A stretch of DNA of 19,099 nt from the NCBI GenBank assembly GCA_015501585.1, contig JADNRY010001010.1:1-19099 (forward strand), written 5' to 3'. The stretch comes from Rhodocollybia butyracea (Eukaryota; Basidiomycota; Agaricomycetes; Agaricales; Omphalotaceae). The notes beneath the pieces are model-generated. The model did no database searches. It was not told where the DNA came from and was given only the letters and a program-made list of their open reading frames with translations. A program made the translations under genes and the position numbers. Each line of letters starts with the position of its first letter. Position 1 is the first letter of the stretch. Of the stretch, positions 17,262 through 19,099 are shown one piece after another.

Positions 17262-19099
17262 ATGACTGCAAGAAGGCAGTCATCGACGACTTCGTTGTCG
17301 AAATATATCAGAGCTGGTTCTCCAGCAAATATCGGACGTTCAACTGATTTTGTAATTCCTTCTGGGGCGTTGGCGATGGAGGGGTTGATGTACTTTTTGC
17401 TCGCATGCGAGGCGCAATGAGGTCTATGGACGAGCTCAAGAATTTTTGGAAGGAACGGTAAGAAGGGAATCAAGCTATACATGTTTTTTTGCTCATCTGC
17501 TACAAGAGCTCTTATCGAAGAAGACTATGCTAAACGACTTGGAAAATTAGCCAAGCAAACCCTTGGTCGGGACGAATTGGGCGAGTTTTTTCCCGTTCAA
17601 ACACGTTGCTTTCGTGTGCTGACTTTTTTTAAATAGTGAACTACGGAATAGTCTAGATTCTGTTCGCCTCGAAACGGACAAACAGTCTACCCCACCTGAA
17701 CTTGCACAGCAAATCAAGAACGATCTTGAGGCCCAAGCAACTACATTCTGCGCCAAACAGAGTCACCACAAGAAAATATACCAAGCAGCGATAGAAAAAG
17801 AGTTCAAAGCAAAAACCAGGAATCGTATGTCAAGAAGGCACGGGAGAAGTAGAACAGGATTGCATGCGCATCAACTCGTACACTGCCCAATCACGCTTGT
17901 GCAGGGTAGAGATTTGGAGAAAATCCAGGTCAAGCTTGACAGAGCTCAAGCAACTGTCCAGACCAACGAGAGAGATTTCGCCAACTTTGCCAGAGCCTTC
18001 CAAGACACTGCGGCTAAATGGGAGCAAGACTGGAAGACGTTTTGTGATACCTGTCAGGACTTAGAGGACGATAGAATGGAGTTTATGAAGGACAACATGT
18101 GGGCATACGCAAACGCTGTCTCCACTGTTTGCGTGTCTGATGATGAGGTACGCGTTATTCGTCATCAATGAATGCATCTCAACGTCTGTCTAGTCATGCG
18201 AAAAGATACGTGTAGCGCTCGAAGGTATGGACTCTGAGAAGGAGGTGGACAACTTCGTTAGAGACTACGCTACCGGAGCACAAATACCGCTCCTCCTACA
18301 TTCTTCACTTACAACTCTCCAGAGGCCGCCTCTGCTTCGGTTGTTCGCACTAAGCCCGCTAACTTTGTCCGTTCTCGCAGCGGTCAAGTCCTCTTCGCAT
18401 GCCTCAGTCGATGCCCCAGAAGAAGAAGAAGAGGAGGATGAACCACCGGTGAACGTCGCAGGTGCGGAGCTGGTGGGCACAGTGCGAAAAATTCCATCTC
18501 CGATGTTAGGTCACCAAGCAGAGGTCCAAATGGCGTAAATGGAGTCAATGGACATTCTTCATCTCCGTCTAACGCGGGCTCTTCTCTCAGCAGACGGTCC
18601 ACCCAGAAATCATCCAGAAACCCTCCTCCCCCGATCTTTCTCTGATCCATCGATCCAACGCCGAAACCTACATCAAGGTTGGGGAAACGCGTACAAAGTT
18701 GATTTGAACCATGACCCTCAACGACATGGATCATTCGGTTACTCCGCTCGAGCTCTGCTTCATCACCCACGAAAATCAATAGCGCCATTAGCACAACAGC
18801 GCTGCTGACGATCCTTTGGCAAAGCAGTTAGAAGAACTTCAAAATCAAGTCTCTTCTGTCGGTTCTTTCGACGAACAGTACTGGAGAGGACAACAAAATA
18901 ATGACTCACTGGTGCGCCGTCTGCAGAGGGACCGTAGACTCACTCGCTGCTCCTGGTGCTGGCTTTTTTTTCATCGTGACTATCGCAGTTCTGCTGAGAT
19001 GGTAGTAGGACAGTACCATCTTCATCTCGTCCCTCATCACCCAACCTCCAACGGCAGCATTATGGTTCAAAAAACCTATTTCACCGGCGGAGAGGTTAT
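17262..19099 (+). pseudogene. Cdc15/Imp2-type F-BAR protein remnant, 3' end beyond window
   Basis: Cdc15/Imp2/Hof1 proteins bind curved membrane through an N-terminal F-BAR domain and organise the contractile ring at septation. The ATG at 17262 gives TARRQSSTTSLSKYIRAG, then (shift at about 17351, a lost T) CNSFWGVGDGGVDVLFARMR and MDELKNFWKER. Introns follow at 17458-17506, 17585-17636 and 18148-18193, all with proper GT-AG ends. Between them come LIEEDYAKRLGKLAKQTLGR, ELRNSLDSVRLETDKQ, EKEFKAK, LEKIQVKLDRAQATVQTNER and MEFMKDNMWAYANAVSTVCV, then CEKIRVALEGMDSEKEVDNF. Further frame changes lie near 17820, 17852 (TAGAA where TATGAA is expected), 17892, 18285 and several after 18380. A Ser-rich linker and DDPLAKQLEELQNQVSSVGS (about 18792-18860) continue the family order; no SH3 domain lies within the window. 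Retained introns argue for a DNA-level duplicate rather than a retrocopy. Confidence 0.88.

Noticed and set aside
17262..19099. Processed retrocopy of the F-BAR gene
   Set aside because: Three introns with proper boundaries are still present and no poly-A tract or short target duplication is visible.

Overview
The window reads as nuclear DNA of a filamentous fungus, most likely a basidiomycete (Agaricomycetes). Genes are split by many 45-57 nt GT-AG introns with CTNA-type branch points. The recognisable products are fungal: a histidine acid phosphatase/phytase, an AUR1-type inositol phosphorylceramide synthase, a Cdc15/Imp2-type F-BAR protein, and EthD-like dimeric alpha-beta barrel proteins. 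No bacterial operon layout, rRNA, tRNA or CRISPR array was seen.

Only two genes look intact. One is a secreted phytase-like enzyme on the minus strand (4898-6570, six exons including a 9-nt microexon, 469 aa). The other is a single-exon 557-aa Ser/Pro-rich protein of unknown function on the minus strand (9913-11586), with an apparent 5'UTR intron. Most of the remainder is decayed duplicated DNA.

Left part (about 200-9750): two diverged, frameshifted copies of an unknown helical-looking gene lie in opposite orientation (minus about 205-2105; plus about 7545-9750) and flank the phytase gene. Between them, beside the left copy, sits a 2127-bp foldback element (2382-4508) with roughly 940-bp inverted arms and a perfect 8-bp target duplication. 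It encodes no transposase.

Middle part (12110-14758): a directly repeated unit of about 0.9 kb occurs twice, each copy carrying a broken EthD-like gene on the minus strand. The segment between them holds a frameshifted exon of an unrecognised plus-strand gene.

Right part (15059-19099): three plus-strand gene remnants follow one another: an AUR1 homologue with many frameshifts, an unrecognised degraded gene, and a Cdc15/Imp2-like F-BAR gene that keeps its introns but has lost its reading frame and runs off the window. AUR1 is an essential activity in fungi studied, so a working copy is expected elsewhere. The window therefore looks like a pseudogene-rich, duplication- and transposon-shaped accessory region around two maintained genes.
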